Below, piece by piece: positions 44,222 to 54,082 of a stretch of DNA of 64,000 nucleotides. Source of the stretch: Rufibacter hautae (lineage in GTDB: Bacteria; Bacteroidota; Bacteroidia; Cytophagales; Hymenobacteraceae); assembly GCF_008271695.1 (NCBI RefSeq), contig NZ_VKKY01000002.1:744001-808000 (forward strand), given 5' to 3'. The translations under genes and the position numbers were made by a program. Within the stretch, counting starts at the first letter, position 1; each line of letters starts with the position of its first letter. The notes under the pieces are model-generated. The model was not told where the DNA came from. It made no database searches and saw only the letters and a program-made list of their open reading frames with translations.

Positions 44222-45526
44222 ATGAGCGCTGTTCTGCACGAAAAAGTACTTGACAACTCCCTTAATCTTTTGCTGGAAGGCTTTCCGTTCATCCATAACC
44301 GGGTAAAGCGCTTCCACTCTAACATCTTCAAAACCAGGATCATGTTCCAGAACGTGATCTGCCTTCACGGCGAGGAAGCCGCCAAGGTGTTCTATGACCC
44401 AGATAAGTTCATGCGGTTCCAGGCCATTCCTAACCGAATCCAGCGGACGCTGATGGGCAAAGACGCCATCCAAACCATGGACGGCGAAGGGCACCTGCAC
44501 CGCAAAGCCATGTTCATGTCTTTGATGACGCCAGACAGCCTGTATAAACTGAACCGACTTTTAACCCAACAGTGGCAGGCGGCCATTCACCGGTGGGAGC
44601 ACCAGGAAGAGGTGGTGTTGTTTGAGGAAACCCAGGACCTGCTTTGTCGCGTGGCCTGCGCCTGGACCGGCGTGCCGCTGATCAACGAAGACGTGCGCAA
44701 TCGGGCCAGCGATTTTGCGGCCATGGTAGATGCTTTCGGGGCGGTTGGCCCGAGGCACATGCGGGGCAGAATAGCCCGGAAAAGGGCTGAGGCCTGGATT
44801 GAAGACATTATCCAAAGAATAAGGGATGGCAAACTGAAGGTGCCGGAGAACTCACCTGCCCATGTCATTGCCTTTCACCGAGACATTGAAGACCAACTGC
44901 TGGACCCGCACATGGCGGCGGTGGAGTTGATCAACTTGTTGCGGCCCATTGTGGCCATTGCCTGGTACATTACCTTCGGTGCAGTGGCGCTGCACGAACA
45001 CCCGGTAGCTCGCCGTAAAATTGCTGCTGGCGAAGAAGGGTACGTGGAGATGTTTGTGCAGGAGGTGCGCCGGTATTATCCTTTCGGGCCATCTTTAGGA
45101 AATCGGGTCAAAAACGATTTCACCTGGGGAGGTCACAAATTTAAGAAAGGCACCCTGGTGTTCCTGGATGTGTACGGCACCCTGCATGATGAGCAGATTT
45201 GGGAGAATCCGGATGAGTTCTACCCGTACCGGTTCCGATATTGGGACGGAAGCGCCTTTAACTTCATCCCGCAGGGCGGAGGCGACCACTTCACGGGCCA
45301 CCGCTGCGCCGGCGAATGGGTGACCATTGAGGCCATGAAAGTGTCCATGGTTTTCCTCTCCAGGTACATGGAGTACGAGGTGCCGCCCCAGGACCTGAAT
45401 TTCAGCCTGGAGCGCATGCCCACTTACCCGAACAGCAAGTTCATCATGCGCAACGTACGCGCCGTAGAACACGCCGAAGAGGGAGATGTGAACCAGCTTT
45501 CCAAATGCCCTTTCCACCACGGGTAA
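44222..45526 (+). CDS. Cytochrome P450, CYP152-like fatty acid peroxygenase
   Basis: A 434-residue P450. The heme cysteine lies in FIPQGGGDHFTGHRCAGEW near residue 360. The I-helix region reads NLLRPIVAIAWYITFGAVALHEHP (near 240-263): Arg-Pro replaces the usual acid-alcohol pair, as in P450-BSbeta and other CYP152 enzymes that use hydrogen peroxide directly on fatty acids. The ExxR motif is present in VQEVRRYYPFGP. No ferredoxin or reductase gene is adjacent, which fits peroxygenase chemistry. Substrate and product (hydroxylation or decarboxylation) cannot be told from sequence. Confidence 0.88.
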   Translation: MSAVLHEKVLDNSLNLLLEGFPFIHNRVKRFHSNIFKTRIMFQNVICLHGEEAAKVFYDPDKFMRFQAIPNRIQRTLMGKDAIQTMDGEGHLHRKAMFMSLMTPDSLYKLNRLLTQQWQAAIHRWEHQEEVVLFEETQDLLCRVACAWTGVPLINEDVRNRASDFAAMVDAFGAVGPRHMRGRIARKRAEAWIEDIIQRIRDGKLKVPENSPAHVIAFHRDIEDQLLDPHMAAVELINLLRPIVAIAWYITFGAVALHEHPVARRKIAAGEEGYVEMFVQEVRRYYPFGPSLGNRVKNDFTWGGHKFKKGTLVFLDVYGTLHDEQIWENPDEFYPYRFRYWDGSAFNFIPQGGGDHFTGHRCAGEWVTIEAMKVSMVFLSRYMEYEVPPQDLNFSLERMPTYPNSKFIMRNVRAVEHAEEGDVNQLSKCPFHHG

Positions 45527-45547
45527 ATTGCTCTTATAATTTCAACG

Positions 45548-45582
45548 GAAGAGCTCCTGTCACACCATGGCAGGAGCTCTTC
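45548..45582 (+). terminator. Intrinsic terminator of the P450 gene
   Basis: A 12-bp stem GAAGAGCTCCTG...CAGGAGCTCTTC with three more inner pairs, followed by GTTTTTAG. Confidence 0.85.
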
Positions 45583-45618
45583 GTTTTTAGGGTCATTTTT
45601 GCAAATCTGGCTCTAAAC
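45583..45618. repeat. 36-bp dispersed palindrome, copy 11
   Basis: Begins GTTTTTAGGG and ends GGCTCTAAAC. It directly abuts the P450 terminator stem. Confidence 0.65.
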
Positions 45619-45789
45619 GGCCAGTACTGAAACCTGAGCTAGTGACTTCCCTGATTTCTCTAATAGTTGATTTCTGAAGGATTGATTGTCACTTCCGGAT
45701 TGAGGCAGATCGCTAAAGGTGCCTTCTTTTCTATTGGAGTAGGTTACTGCACCTCCATTTTCATTTTTAGTATTTCCGACCATTATCTG

Positions 45790-45823
45790 ATTTAGGCCTG
45801 TTTTCCAGAAGGAAGGTTAAAAC
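45790..45823. repeat. Dispersed palindrome, degenerate copy 12
   Basis: ATTTAGGCCTGTTTTCCAG then AAGGAAGGTTAAAAC. Confidence 0.5.
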
Positions 45824-46073
45824 TAAATTTTGGTTGGGCATAGGGTAAAGGCAGGCGTGCTTTGTCTTATTCTTACAAACCTGAGAAGTGAATCATTGCT
45901 TCTACTTATATTTTAAAATACAAGACCTAAATAGCTAAGGTAAAGAAGTTTAAAGATAGAGGTAATCTACCGAACTAAAACTTTTTTCAGGCTGAAATTT
46001 TTGGAATCAGACTACCTGCGGGTAGGGAGGAGTAGCGGAAAAGAACATACGTCTTACCATTAACAGTAACCAA

Positions 46074-46736
46074 ATGCAATTGCAGAAAACCATTTTGTCA
46101 AAGCCGGTTCCTATGATCGGGATGCTGGGAGGATCGCTTCTGGCCATTCACTATGTTCTACACCTGGCGTACGGGTTTCAAACCGGCAAGATCCTCTGGG
46201 ACGATATGAGCAGCCCATTGGGTGTCATTGACGGTTCCCTGTTCACGGCTGCCTTTGCCACCATTGATCTGACCTTGATTGCCCTGGCTATGGCCTATTA
46301 CCGACAGCTAAATGGCCTCAAGTATGGCGTACTGTTCTTCGGGATTGTGGCGTTTCTGGCGGCTATAACCGGTTTTGTGGCAGTTACTTTCTGGCACATG
46401 ATTCCCTACGTAATGCCCATCGCCTGCCTTGCCATGTTCATTAGCGCCATCCTACTGAGTATTGCTTGCCTGAAGCCGCGCCTGCTACCCACCTGGGTTC
46501 GGTTCGGACTCATGGCATTTGGGTTGTGCACGGCGCCTCTAGGTTTTGCGCTGCCTAAGGTGTTGGCCACGTTGCCCATGTACGCCACCTTTGAAATGCA
46601 CTTCTTGCCCTCTGGCTTGCTTTGGGTAGCCATGGGCATTGCCATGTCCTTGCAGCGCCGGAAACAACTCCAGGCCATTAAAGAGTACTATGCACCTGCG
46701 TACCAGGAGCCAGCCACCAGAGTTTCCCAATCTTAA
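46074..46736 (+). CDS. Uncharacterised six-helix membrane protein
   Basis: A 220-residue protein with about six hydrophobic helices (roughly residues 13-33, 55-75, 82-104, 109-128, 140-160 and 173-192) and a basic C-terminal tail (LQRRKQLQAIKEYY). I do not recognise a family. It is preceded by a long intergenic region and is convergent with the AddB-like gene, whose stop directly follows. Confidence 0.65.
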   Translation: MQLQKTILSKPVPMIGMLGGSLLAIHYVLHLAYGFQTGKILWDDMSSPLGVIDGSLFTAAFATIDLTLIALAMAYYRQLNGLKYGVLFFGIVAFLAAITGFVAVTFWHMIPYVMPIACLAMFISAILLSIACLKPRLLPTWVRFGLMAFGLCTAPLGFALPKVLATLPMYATFEMHFLPSGLLWVAMGIAMSLQRRKQLQAIKEYYAPAYQEPATRVSQS

Positions 46737-49652
46737 CTAGCCTCGGGCACAAATGCTTTTATAAGCGCAGTATTGGCAGGTTTCCAGGTCATTCGTCTTC
46801 CGGATTGGTTCTTCTGGGTTGAGCATGTGCTGCACCAGGTCCTTTAACAGGCGCTCAGAGGTTTCCATGAAGTCGGCGGGCTCGCCTAAGGCATCCACAA
46901 ACGGAAGCTCTGAGGTGAGGACCCCGGCCCCTAGGTTCCGGAACGAGATAATGCCGGCCTCAAAATCATAGCTGGCTTTGGGCAGGTTCAGGACTTTGCT
47001 CTCCAGCAAGCTGCCTTTCTGGATCTCTTTGGCTAGGATGTAGCGATAGAGCCACAGCTGCCGCACTTTGTCCAGGTGCCGGTCATGCAGGAGAGTGTTT
47101 TCCAGGTCCTCGGGGTTCACCTTGAGGTTGCGGGCTTCCACTTTGCCGGTTTTATAGTCAATCACGCGCAGGGTGTGGCCACTGAGGTCAATGCGGTCCG
47201 CTTTCCCGGCGATGCGCACGGGCACTTTCTCGCCCGAGGGCAGTTTTACGTCCAACTCGGTAAGGAGGGTTTCTTCCAGTTGCAGGATGTAGAGCGGCAG
47301 TTCCTCTGAGTCTCGCAGGCCTTCCAAGTAGCGGGTCAACAACTGCACAGCCACTTGGTACAGAATCAGGTTCATGCCTTGTTCGGGCAGATTGCCTAAA
47401 GTACCGCGCTTGAACTCCAACTGTACTTTCTTGGGCAGGCCCGCCAACATCTGGTTTACGTCGGCTACCTCAATGGGTCTTGCTTCCTCGGCGAAAGGCC
47501 GGAAATAATCCTCCAGCACCTGGTGCACAATCGTCCCGAAGGTATCGGCGCCTACCAGTTCATCTATCTCGTCTACCTCCTCCAGCTTGGCAATTCGGCT
47601 GAAATAATACTGCAGGGAGCAGTTCACGTACTGGTTCAGGTGAGAGGGGTAAAGGCCGCGCTTGAGCTGCTCTTTCAATTTGTCCAGCACCGCTCCGTCT
47701 TTCTGGATGATGATGTCCGGCTCGTATTCTTTCGTATCCAGCTGTTCCACCACAGCCGTCATTTCCCGGAAGGTAATGTTGAGGTTTCGGGGCGCCAGAT
47801 CATGCTGCAGTTGTAAGATGAAGCGGCTTCTTTCCCCGGATCCATAGGTGTCTGAGGGCAGCACGTACAGCAAGTTCACGCGCTTGGCCCGCTGCAATAA
47901 ACGGTAGAAGTAGTAGGAGGTAATACTCTCTTGTTCAGCGTAAGTAGGTAACCCGAAGGTGCGCAGCACGTCATACGGAAAAAGCGAGTGTTGCTTCTTG
48001 GGCTGGGGCAGTACGTTCTCATTCACGCTCAGGATGATGAGGTTCTCAAAGTCCAGGGCGCGGGTCTCCAGCATCCCCATGACCTGCGTGGGCGAAATCG
48101 GTTCACCGCTGAACGGAAGCTTGGTGTTGCCGATCTGCTCATACAGAAACTTCTTGAAACTGCGCACCGAGATCTTGTGCTCGCGGCAGTCAAACAAAGT
48201 GTCCAGCCGCTTGACGATGGTGTAGAGAATGAAAAGGTACTCGGTCTCAATAGGATTTTCAGATTCCACGCGATAAATGCGACCCAGCGCATCCACCAGT
48301 TGGTACAATGTGTCAATAAGATCAGTGCAGTCGTTCCAGGTCCGGAAGAGCGTGATGAACATGGGGTGCTCGCGGCCCAGCCGGATGATTTCTTCGGCGG
48401 TAAGCAGCACGCTGTTGCGGGCCACCATCTCGTCCAGCACGTGCTGGAAAAGGTCCAAGTCCACCTCGCGCTCCGCGATGCTGTTCAGGTACTGCTCATA
48501 GCGCCGCAGGAAGGGGTGCTGCAAGAGTTTGGTGACGGCCAGGTGATGGTAACGGTTGATTTTATACCCCGTATCGGTGGGCTGTACCACGCCCGTGAGG
48601 TGCACCTCAAAAAGCAGGTCAATAAGGTTGAACAGCGGCGTGCCCTTGAAAGACAGACCCATGGTCACGTTGTAGTCGGTGACTTCGTCTGAGATGGAGT
48701 GCAGCACCGGCAGGAGCAGGGTCTCATCGGGCATCACAATCGCGATCTCGGCGGTGGGGTCCTGCTGCCGGATCTCCCGGAGCAGCTGCCCGGCAATCTT
48801 GCCCTGCATGCTGGCGTTGGCCACCCCAATGGCGTTGATCTCCTTCGTGTCGGTCAGTAAAAGGTTCTGCTGCCAGTTCCACTCGGGCAGGGGCCATTTG
48901 GCTTTGTAGCGCTTCAGGAAATGACCGGCCCGTTTGTCAGACTCCGCGGCCATGTAGTAGTCATCAGAGTCAAAGAAAACTTCGGCTTTGCCGGCTTCCA
49001 AGAGCGTCTGGATGATCTTCTGCTCGGCTTTGGAGAGCGCGTTCAAGCCCACGAAGATGTACCGGAAACAGCCTTTCTCGCTTCTAGCAATGTCTTTGAT
49101 GCGGTCAGCTACCATTCTGAAAGCCATGCCGGTATAGGCCTGCTTTTCTTTTTTTAGTTTCTCCTGCAAAGCGTGGTACGTACGTTCCAGGTTGCTCCAC
49201 AATTGGAAGTACTGCTTCACGTTGGCCGTGGGCACGCTGCTGCCCGGCTTGGCGGGGTCCCAGCGCTCTAGCGCCTTGGCCTCGCTCACGTACTCAAACA
49301 CTTCGTGGGCGTTCACCAGCTCCATGTCCATGCGCGAGAAATCCTCCAGCAGCGTGGCACTCCAACCCACAAACTGGTCAAAATCCAGGTGCGGGTCAAA
49401 CCGCAGCATGAGGTCATACAGATCCAGTTGCAGGTGCAGCGGCTCCAAAACCTCCACGTTGGCCATGTTGCAGACAAACTCCTCCATAGAATAAATCTGC
49501 GGCGACCAGATGCCGGTAGGAGCGGCTTGGGCCAGGGCGTTCTTGAAGTAGAGCGTGGCACGGCGGGTGGGAAGCACAATGCACAAATCGCTCAGTTGAT
49601 CGGTGTAGGTCTGGTAAATATGTTCAGCGGTTTGCCGCAGGAAAGATTGCAT
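46737..49652 (-). CDS. AddB-like PD-(D/E)xK nuclease subunit
   Basis: A 971-residue protein resembling AddB of AddAB double-strand-break resection complexes. The N-terminus has LCIVLPTRRATLYFKNALAQ but no Walker A lysine. The C-terminal nuclease shows GKADRIDLSGHTLRVIDYKTGKVE near 800. The Fe-S cysteines are one near NQYVNCSLQYYFSRI and CQYCAYKSIC at the very end (C-x2-C-x5-C). The AddA-like partner lies 6 kb away on the same strand, not adjacent. ATG 49652 is preferred; an upstream start adds 12 unrelated residues. Confidence 0.85.
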   Translation of the reverse strand: MQSFLRQTAEHIYQTYTDQLSDLCIVLPTRRATLYFKNALAQAAPTGIWSPQIYSMEEFVCNMANVEVLEPLHLQLDLYDLMLRFDPHLDFDQFVGWSATLLEDFSRMDMELVNAHEVFEYVSEAKALERWDPAKPGSSVPTANVKQYFQLWSNLERTYHALQEKLKKEKQAYTGMAFRMVADRIKDIARSEKGCFRYIFVGLNALSKAEQKIIQTLLEAGKAEVFFDSDDYYMAAESDKRAGHFLKRYKAKWPLPEWNWQQNLLLTDTKEINAIGVANASMQGKIAGQLLREIRQQDPTAEIAIVMPDETLLLPVLHSISDEVTDYNVTMGLSFKGTPLFNLIDLLFEVHLTGVVQPTDTGYKINRYHHLAVTKLLQHPFLRRYEQYLNSIAEREVDLDLFQHVLDEMVARNSVLLTAEEIIRLGREHPMFITLFRTWNDCTDLIDTLYQLVDALGRIYRVESENPIETEYLFILYTIVKRLDTLFDCREHKISVRSFKKFLYEQIGNTKLPFSGEPISPTQVMGMLETRALDFENLIILSVNENVLPQPKKQHSLFPYDVLRTFGLPTYAEQESITSYYFYRLLQRAKRVNLLYVLPSDTYGSGERSRFILQLQHDLAPRNLNITFREMTAVVEQLDTKEYEPDIIIQKDGAVLDKLKEQLKRGLYPSHLNQYVNCSLQYYFSRIAKLEEVDEIDELVGADTFGTIVHQVLEDYFRPFAEEARPIEVADVNQMLAGLPKKVQLEFKRGTLGNLPEQGMNLILYQVAVQLLTRYLEGLRDSEELPLYILQLEETLLTELDVKLPSGEKVPVRIAGKADRIDLSGHTLRVIDYKTGKVEARNLKVNPEDLENTLLHDRHLDKVRQLWLYRYILAKEIQKGSLLESKVLNLPKASYDFEAGIISFRNLGAGVLTSELPFVDALGEPADFMETSERLLKDLVQHMLNPEEPIRKTNDLETCQYCAYKSICARG

Positions 49653-49696
49653 GGAGCAGGGCAGTATCAGGTCTGGATAAAGGAGCAAGTTACGAC

Positions 49697-49732
49697 GTTT
49701 TCAGGCCGATTTTCTCAAAACAGACCAGAAAC
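49697..49732. repeat. 36-bp dispersed palindrome, copy 13
   Basis: Begins GTTTTCAGGCCG and ends GACCAGAAAC, with ATTTTCTCAAAAC at the centre. It lies between the divergent addB-like and phosphatase genes. Confidence 0.65.
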
Positions 49733-49830
49733 ATAGTTTCAAAAAACCTGGCCAGCCAAATACCCTTCGCTGCCGGTAGATGGAAATGAAACGCACTCGT
49801 AAAAGGCAAGGGAACAAGGATGCAAAGACT

Positions 49831-50514
49831 ATGAACCGATACGCCATTTCAGATATTCACGGATGCTCGAAGACCTTCCGGTACATGGTGGAGCAGGAAC
49901 TGAAATTGAAGACCTATGACAAACTCTACCTCCTGGGCGACTACATTGACCGTGGCCCAGATTCCAAAGGCGTCATTGATTTCATTCTGGAGCTGCGGGA
50001 AGCTAACTTCCAGGTCATAACCCTCTGCGGAAACCACGAAGACTTGATGCTGGACGCCCGGAAAGATCCGGAGTACCCTGAAATGTGGTTGCTCAACGGG
50101 GGAATAGAGACGTTGAAGAGCTTTGAGACCCTGTCGCTGGAAGATATCCCAGACAAGTACTGGCAGTTCTTGGACCAACTACAGATGTACGTGGAGCTGG
50201 ACGATTACCTGCTGGTACACGCCGGATTTGACTTCTCCCATGATTATCCGTTCGATGACACCTACGCCATGCTCTGGATCCGGGACTTTGAGCCAGATCT
50301 CAAGATGATGGGCGGCAGACGCATTGTGCACGGACATACCCCTACTTATTTAACCGAGATTGCCGCGTCTGTGAAGAAACCGGTTTCTGACGTCATCAAT
50401 ATTGACGGTGGCTGCGTTTTCACCTCCCGGCTAGGGTACCTCACGGCCCTCAACCTAGATACCCTGGAACTGCATTCCTTGAAAAACCGGGAAGACGCGG
50501 ATACTTATGCCTAG
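49831..50514 (+). CDS. PPP-type metallophosphatase, paralogue 1
   Basis: A 227-residue calcineurin-like phosphoesterase of the bacterial PPP group (serine/threonine or dinucleotide phosphatases). Metal motifs: YAISDIHGC near residue 4, LLGDYIDRGPDSKGV near 36, LCGNHED near 69, LLVHAGF near 130 and IVHGHTPT near 167. ATG at 49831 puts the first strand at the N-terminus; an upstream ATG adds a basic, unrelated 17 residues. It is followed 144 bp later by a close paralogue. Confidence 0.88.
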   Translation: MNRYAISDIHGCSKTFRYMVEQELKLKTYDKLYLLGDYIDRGPDSKGVIDFILELREANFQVITLCGNHEDLMLDARKDPEYPEMWLLNGGIETLKSFETLSLEDIPDKYWQFLDQLQMYVELDDYLLVHAGFDFSHDYPFDDTYAMLWIRDFEPDLKMMGGRRIVHGHTPTYLTEIAASVKKPVSDVINIDGGCVFTSRLGYLTALNLDTLELHSLKNREDADTYA

Positions 50515-50526
50515 GAGGGTTCCTCC

Positions 50527-50562
50527 GTTTAGTGGCCGTTTTTACAAAATCATGCCTGAAAC
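50527..50562. repeat. 36-bp dispersed palindrome, copy 14
   Basis: Begins GTTTAGTGGCCG and ends GCCTGAAAC, with GTTTTTACAAAAT at the centre. It lies between the two phosphatase paralogues. Confidence 0.65.
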
Positions 50563-50658
50563 GGTTCTTAAACCCATCCAAAGCTTTTCCACCCTTAGTA
50601 GCAAAGCATTACCCTGAATGAATCCGTAGAATGGACATTTACCTTAAACCTCCTGGTT

Positions 50659-51333
50659 ATGAGCCGCTATGCCATTTCAGACATTCACGGATGCCTTAAA
50701 ACCTTCCAGTATCTGGTGGAAGAGGTCATCAATCTAAAGTACCGTGATCAACTGTACCTTTTAGGCGATTACATAGACCGGGGTCCCGATTCCAAAGGCG
50801 TGCTGGACTACATCATGAAACTTCAACAAGACAGTTACCGCGTGCACGCGCTCTGCGGAAACCACGAGGACATGGCCATGAAAGCCCGCGATACTTCCAT
50901 TTACCACACCTCCTGGATGTTCAACGGCGGCAAAGAAGCCCTGAAGAGTTTCCGGGCCCAAAAAATTGAGGACATCCGGCCTATGTACTGGGAGTTCATG
51001 GCCCAACTGGAACTCTACATTGAACTAGACGATTACCTGCTGGTACACGCCGGCTACAACTTCTCGGTCCCAGACCCCGCCTCTGACCGGCACACCTTAC
51101 TCTGGTCCCGAAATTTTGAGGTGGACAAACGCAAACTGGGTAACCGAAAAATCGTCCACGGCCACACGCCCATCCCCCTAGACCAAATGAAAGCCTCCCT
51201 GGCAAAACCCGTCCCAGACGTGATCAACATTGACGGCGGTTGTGTCTTCAAGAGCAGAACAGGAATGGGCTACCTTACCGCCTTGAACCTGGATACCCTG
51301 GAACTGCTCACCGTCGCAAATAGGGAGGATTGA
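50659..51333 (+). CDS. PPP-type metallophosphatase, paralogue 2
   Basis: A 224-residue paralogue of the preceding gene with the same motifs (YAISDIHGC, LLGDYIDRGPDSKGV, LCGNHED, LLVHAGY, IVHGHTPI). By eye more than half of the residues match, and the C-terminal block DVINIDGGCVF...YLTALNLDTLEL is nearly identical. This is a tandem duplication that has diverged, probably in substrate or expression. Confidence 0.88.
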   Translation: MSRYAISDIHGCLKTFQYLVEEVINLKYRDQLYLLGDYIDRGPDSKGVLDYIMKLQQDSYRVHALCGNHEDMAMKARDTSIYHTSWMFNGGKEALKSFRAQKIEDIRPMYWEFMAQLELYIELDDYLLVHAGYNFSVPDPASDRHTLLWSRNFEVDKRKLGNRKIVHGHTPIPLDQMKASLAKPVPDVINIDGGCVFKSRTGMGYLTALNLDTLELLTVANRED

Positions 51334-51547
51334 AGGCATTGTCCGCAGCCGCGGTAGTTGCTTGTGAACCCTGAGAGAAAAGGTGGTGCCTGGTCTGTAC
51401 TTATTCTGCATACATTGAAATGTGTGGATTTGCAGGTGTAAACATTCACACTTTGTTCCCTATAAAGTGGGAATCTTGGGTAAGGTGGAAGGGCAGGGGC
51501 AGGTGGCAGATATGAATTGGCCTTTGAACGAATCTAAACGCGACTTT

Positions 51548-51613
51548 GAGGCTCTTGCCTCACGGCAGTTGCAAACTGCCGATCCTTGTGGGTCCAAGTC
51601 ACAGACTTGAACC
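51548..51613 (-). repeat. Composite REP-like cluster 1
   Basis: Three successive hairpins: GAGGC...GCCTC, CGGCAGTTGCAAACTGCCG, and GGTCCAAGTC...GACTTGAACC. The same set recurs in opposite orientation at 59695 and 61630. Confidence 0.8.
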
Positions 51614-51962
51614 ATGATATTGTTGACCCACCCCTGCCCCTCCGAGGAGGGGAATAAAAACCTGCCAAAGCTTCCCTCCTTGACAAAGGTGAGGCGGGGG
51701 CATTTGCTGTTTCATAAAGCAAAGGGTTTCGCTAAATGCACCAATTCCAGCCTTTCGGTTGAGCGCCTTGTCAGGTTCCGGTGCCGATAGGCATTGCGAC
51801 TGAAGGGAGCAAAGGAAGCTGGCGCAGCGCGATGCCGGAAGGCGGGGCCTCGCGGCCGTGAGCGCTCGGAGCCCAGCTATGCAACAACAAAGTTATTGAA
51901 CCCACGCAAACAGCAGCGCCACGCCAGCACAAGCGGACTAAGAGTGCACAAGGAAACTGATT
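51548..51962. repeat. Long inverted repeat, arm A
   Basis: About 415 bp that matches, inverted and imperfectly, 59340-59750. It includes the REP cluster, CCCCTCCGAGGAGGGGAAT, GCACCAATTCCAGCCTTTCG and a block of about 40 identical bases at 51825-51865. Confidence 0.8.
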
Positions 51963-52105
51963 ATAAACAGCATCGCCACGCCAGCACAAACAGCTTTTGC
52001 AAACAAAAGAGAATAAGCAAAGAGCCGCGATACTTCACCTGGAAAGCATTTGAAACCCATAAACAAAAAAGCCTCAGAACATCTTCTGAGGCTTTCCAAA
52101 TCTAA
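51794..52105 (+). other. Repeat-encoded reading frame in arm A
   Basis: A 103-codon frame sharing ARCRKAGPRGRER and further scattered residues with a frame in arm B. It has Arg/Lys/His-rich composition and no recognisable domain, and it runs into the mqo terminator. It is probably not a functional gene. Confidence 0.25.
52068..52095 (-). terminator. Terminator of mqo
   Basis: Stem AAAGCCTCAGA...TCTGAGGCTTT with a short loop, 13 bp beyond the mqo stop. The exit side is T-rich on the minus strand. Confidence 0.85.
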
Positions 52106-52107
52106 AC

Positions 52108-53616
52108 TTATCGTTGTACCGGATGCGGCTCCTGCAACTGGAGAACCCGACCAGTATGCGCCCTTAATTCTTCGCACAGTTGCGGGTTGTCGTCCAGGGA
52201 GATTCCGAAGGAGGGAATCATTTCCTTGATCTTGTTCTGCCACTCAGGGGTGTTGGCTTTTTGTGGGAAGCACTTGTGGATGAGGTTCACCATAATAGAG
52301 ACAGCCGTAGAGGCACCGGGCGAGGCACCTAGCAGCGCCGCAATAGAGCCATCGGCAGCACTCACCACCTCGGTTCCGAACTCCAGCACCCCGCCTTTTA
52401 CCGGGTCTTTCTTAATCACCTGCACCCGTTGGCCGGCTACCTCCAGTTCCCAGTCTTCGGCCCGGGCGGTGGGCACGTATTCACGCAAGGCTTCCAAACG
52501 GTCTTCCGGCGACTGTCTAACCTGGTTGATAAGGTATTTGGTCAGCGGAATGTTGGTGTAGCCCGCGGCCAGCATAGGACGCAGGTTGTTCATCTTAATG
52601 GAGAATGGCAAATCAAAGAAAGAGCCTTTCTTCAGAAATTTGGTGGTGAACCCGGCGTAGGGACCGAAAAGCAGGGCTTTCTCGCCGTTGATGACGCGGG
52701 TATCCAGGTGCGGTACCGACATGGGGGGTGAACCCACAGCGGCTTTTCCGTAGACTTTGGCTTGGTGCTGGGCAATGATGTCTGGGTTCGTGCATTTAAG
52801 CCACTGACCGCTTACAGGGAAACCGCCGAAGCCTTTTCCCTCGGGGATGCCAGAGGCCAACAGCAGGGGCAATGATCCGCCACCGGCGCCGATGAAGACG
52901 AACTTGGTGCGGGCGCGGCGTTTCTGGCCGGTGTTTAGGTCTTTGATCCGGACGCGCCATTTTCCGTCTTCTTTGTGCCGGAAAGAGCGCACCTCATGGT
53001 TGCGGTAGAGTTCCACGCCGCCCATTTCCTTCAGGTGTTTGAAGAGCTGGCGGGTAAGGCAGCCGAAATTCACATCGGTGCCTACTTCCATGCGGGTGGC
53101 GGCCACTTTTTCATTCTTATTGCGGCCGTTCATGATGAGCGGCATCCAATCTCTCAGTTGCCCGAAATCCTCGGAGTACTGCATGCCTTGGAAGAGTGGC
53201 GACTTGGTCATGGCGTCATAACGCTTGCGCAGGAAGTTCACGTTTTTATCGCCCCAGACAAAGCTCATGTGCGGCACGCTGCGGATAAACATCTTGGGAT
53301 CGGAGAGAATGCCGCGCTCTACCAGGTACGCCCAGAACTGGCGCGACTGCTCAAACCACTCGGCAATGACATCGGCTTTGGAGATGTCGATGGAGCCGTC
53401 GGGTTTCTCGGGGGTGTAGTTGAGTTCGCAGAAAGCGGAGTGGCCGGTGCCGGCGTTGTTCCAGGCATCGGAACTCTCGGAGGCTACTTCGTCTAGCCGC
53501 TCATATATTTCTATGGTCAAATCCGGTTGCAGTTGCTTCAGCATCACGCCCAGGGTGGCGCTCATAATGCCCGCGCCAATCAACACTACATCTGGTTCGG
53601 TTACTATTTTGTCCAT
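52108..53616 (-). CDS. mqo: Malate:quinone oxidoreductase
   Basis: A 502-residue FAD-dependent peripheral membrane enzyme that oxidises malate to oxaloacetate and reduces quinone in the TCA cycle. Seen: [20 protein letters not shown] near residues 9-28 (FAD-binding loop), [18 protein letters not shown] near 52-69, [21 protein letters not shown] near 235 and [15 protein letters not shown] near 455. The length fits the family. It stands alone between intergenic regions. Confidence 0.95.
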   Translation of the reverse strand: MDKIVTEPDVVLIGAGIMSATLGVMLKQLQPDLTIEIYERLDEVASESSDAWNNAGTGHSAFCELNYTPEKPDGSIDISKADVIAEWFEQSRQFWAYLVERGILSDPKMFIRSVPHMSFVWGDKNVNFLRKRYDAMTKSPLFQGMQYSEDFGQLRDWMPLIMNGRNKNEKVAATRMEVGTDVNFGCLTRQLFKHLKEMGGVELYRNHEVRSFRHKEDGKWRVRIKDLNTGQKRRARTKFVFIGAGGGSLPLLLASGIPEGKGFGGFPVSGQWLKCTNPDIIAQHQAKVYGKAAVGSPPMSVPHLDTRVINGEKALLFGPYAGFTTKFLKKGSFFDLPFSIKMNNLRPMLAAGYTNIPLTKYLINQVRQSPEDRLEALREYVPTARAEDWELEVAGQRVQVIKKDPVKGGVLEFGTEVVSAADGSIAALLGASPGASTAVSIMVNLIHKCFPQKANTPEWQNKIKEMIPSFGISLDDNPQLCEELRAHTGRVLQLQEPHPVQR

Positions 53617-54082
53617 GGTATTAGGTTAATTACTTCCTAGAGTACGAAGAAACCAACAGAAAGTGTTTTGCCCAAATAAGGAAGTTGTGAATTGAATATC
53701 AAAGAGGTGAGGGGTTTTACGCCTCGTGATCAGGGGCTCCTTTAATTCTTGTCTATCACCATGATAGCGCTTGTGGGCTATTGCAGGCCGGTATACTGGG
53801 GGAAAGCAGGTTCCCGCCGGGCTTTGCAGGGTAAGATTGTCTCTGATATGGGAGAGCCCAAAAGCCTGCTGAGGTGCTGCTGTGTGAGTCTTTTTCCCTC
53901 GATTAGGGTAGTGGTTTTCTAATATAGGTTTGGCTTAATATTTGCGGCGCAAGAATTGGCCGTTTTCCTGTTTCTGACCTGTTTTAGAGAAAAGAGGCTT
54001 AGAAGGGAAGAAGCTCTAAGGAGAGCTGTCCAGCGGTTATACTACTTTATATCACCTGTTCTTTCACCTAAACCTAAACAAA
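53617..54082. other. Intergenic region between divergent genes, 466 bp
   Basis: Non-coding stretch between mqo and a small exported protein gene. It holds one dispersed palindrome (53970-54005); nothing else was recognised. Confidence 0.5.
53970..54005. repeat. 36-bp dispersed palindrome, copy 15
   Basis: Begins GTTTCTGACC and ends GGCTTAGAAG. Its core TGTTTTAGAGAAAAGAGGC is identical to that of the copy at 54930. Confidence 0.6.

Larger units (their letters stand above)
45527..46073. other. Intergenic region with terminator and two palindromes, 547 bp
   Basis: After the P450 terminator (45548-45582) come palindromes at 45583-45618 and 45790-45823, then AT-rich DNA leading into the next gene. 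No coding sequence is apparent. Confidence 0.55.
51334..52107. other. Repeat-rich intergenic region
   Basis: 774 bp without a convincing gene. It contains a REP-like hairpin cluster, a GC-rich repeat arm that recurs inverted at 59.3-59.8 kb, and the mqo terminator. Small reading frames here (for example 51794-52105) look repeat-derived. Confidence 0.65.
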
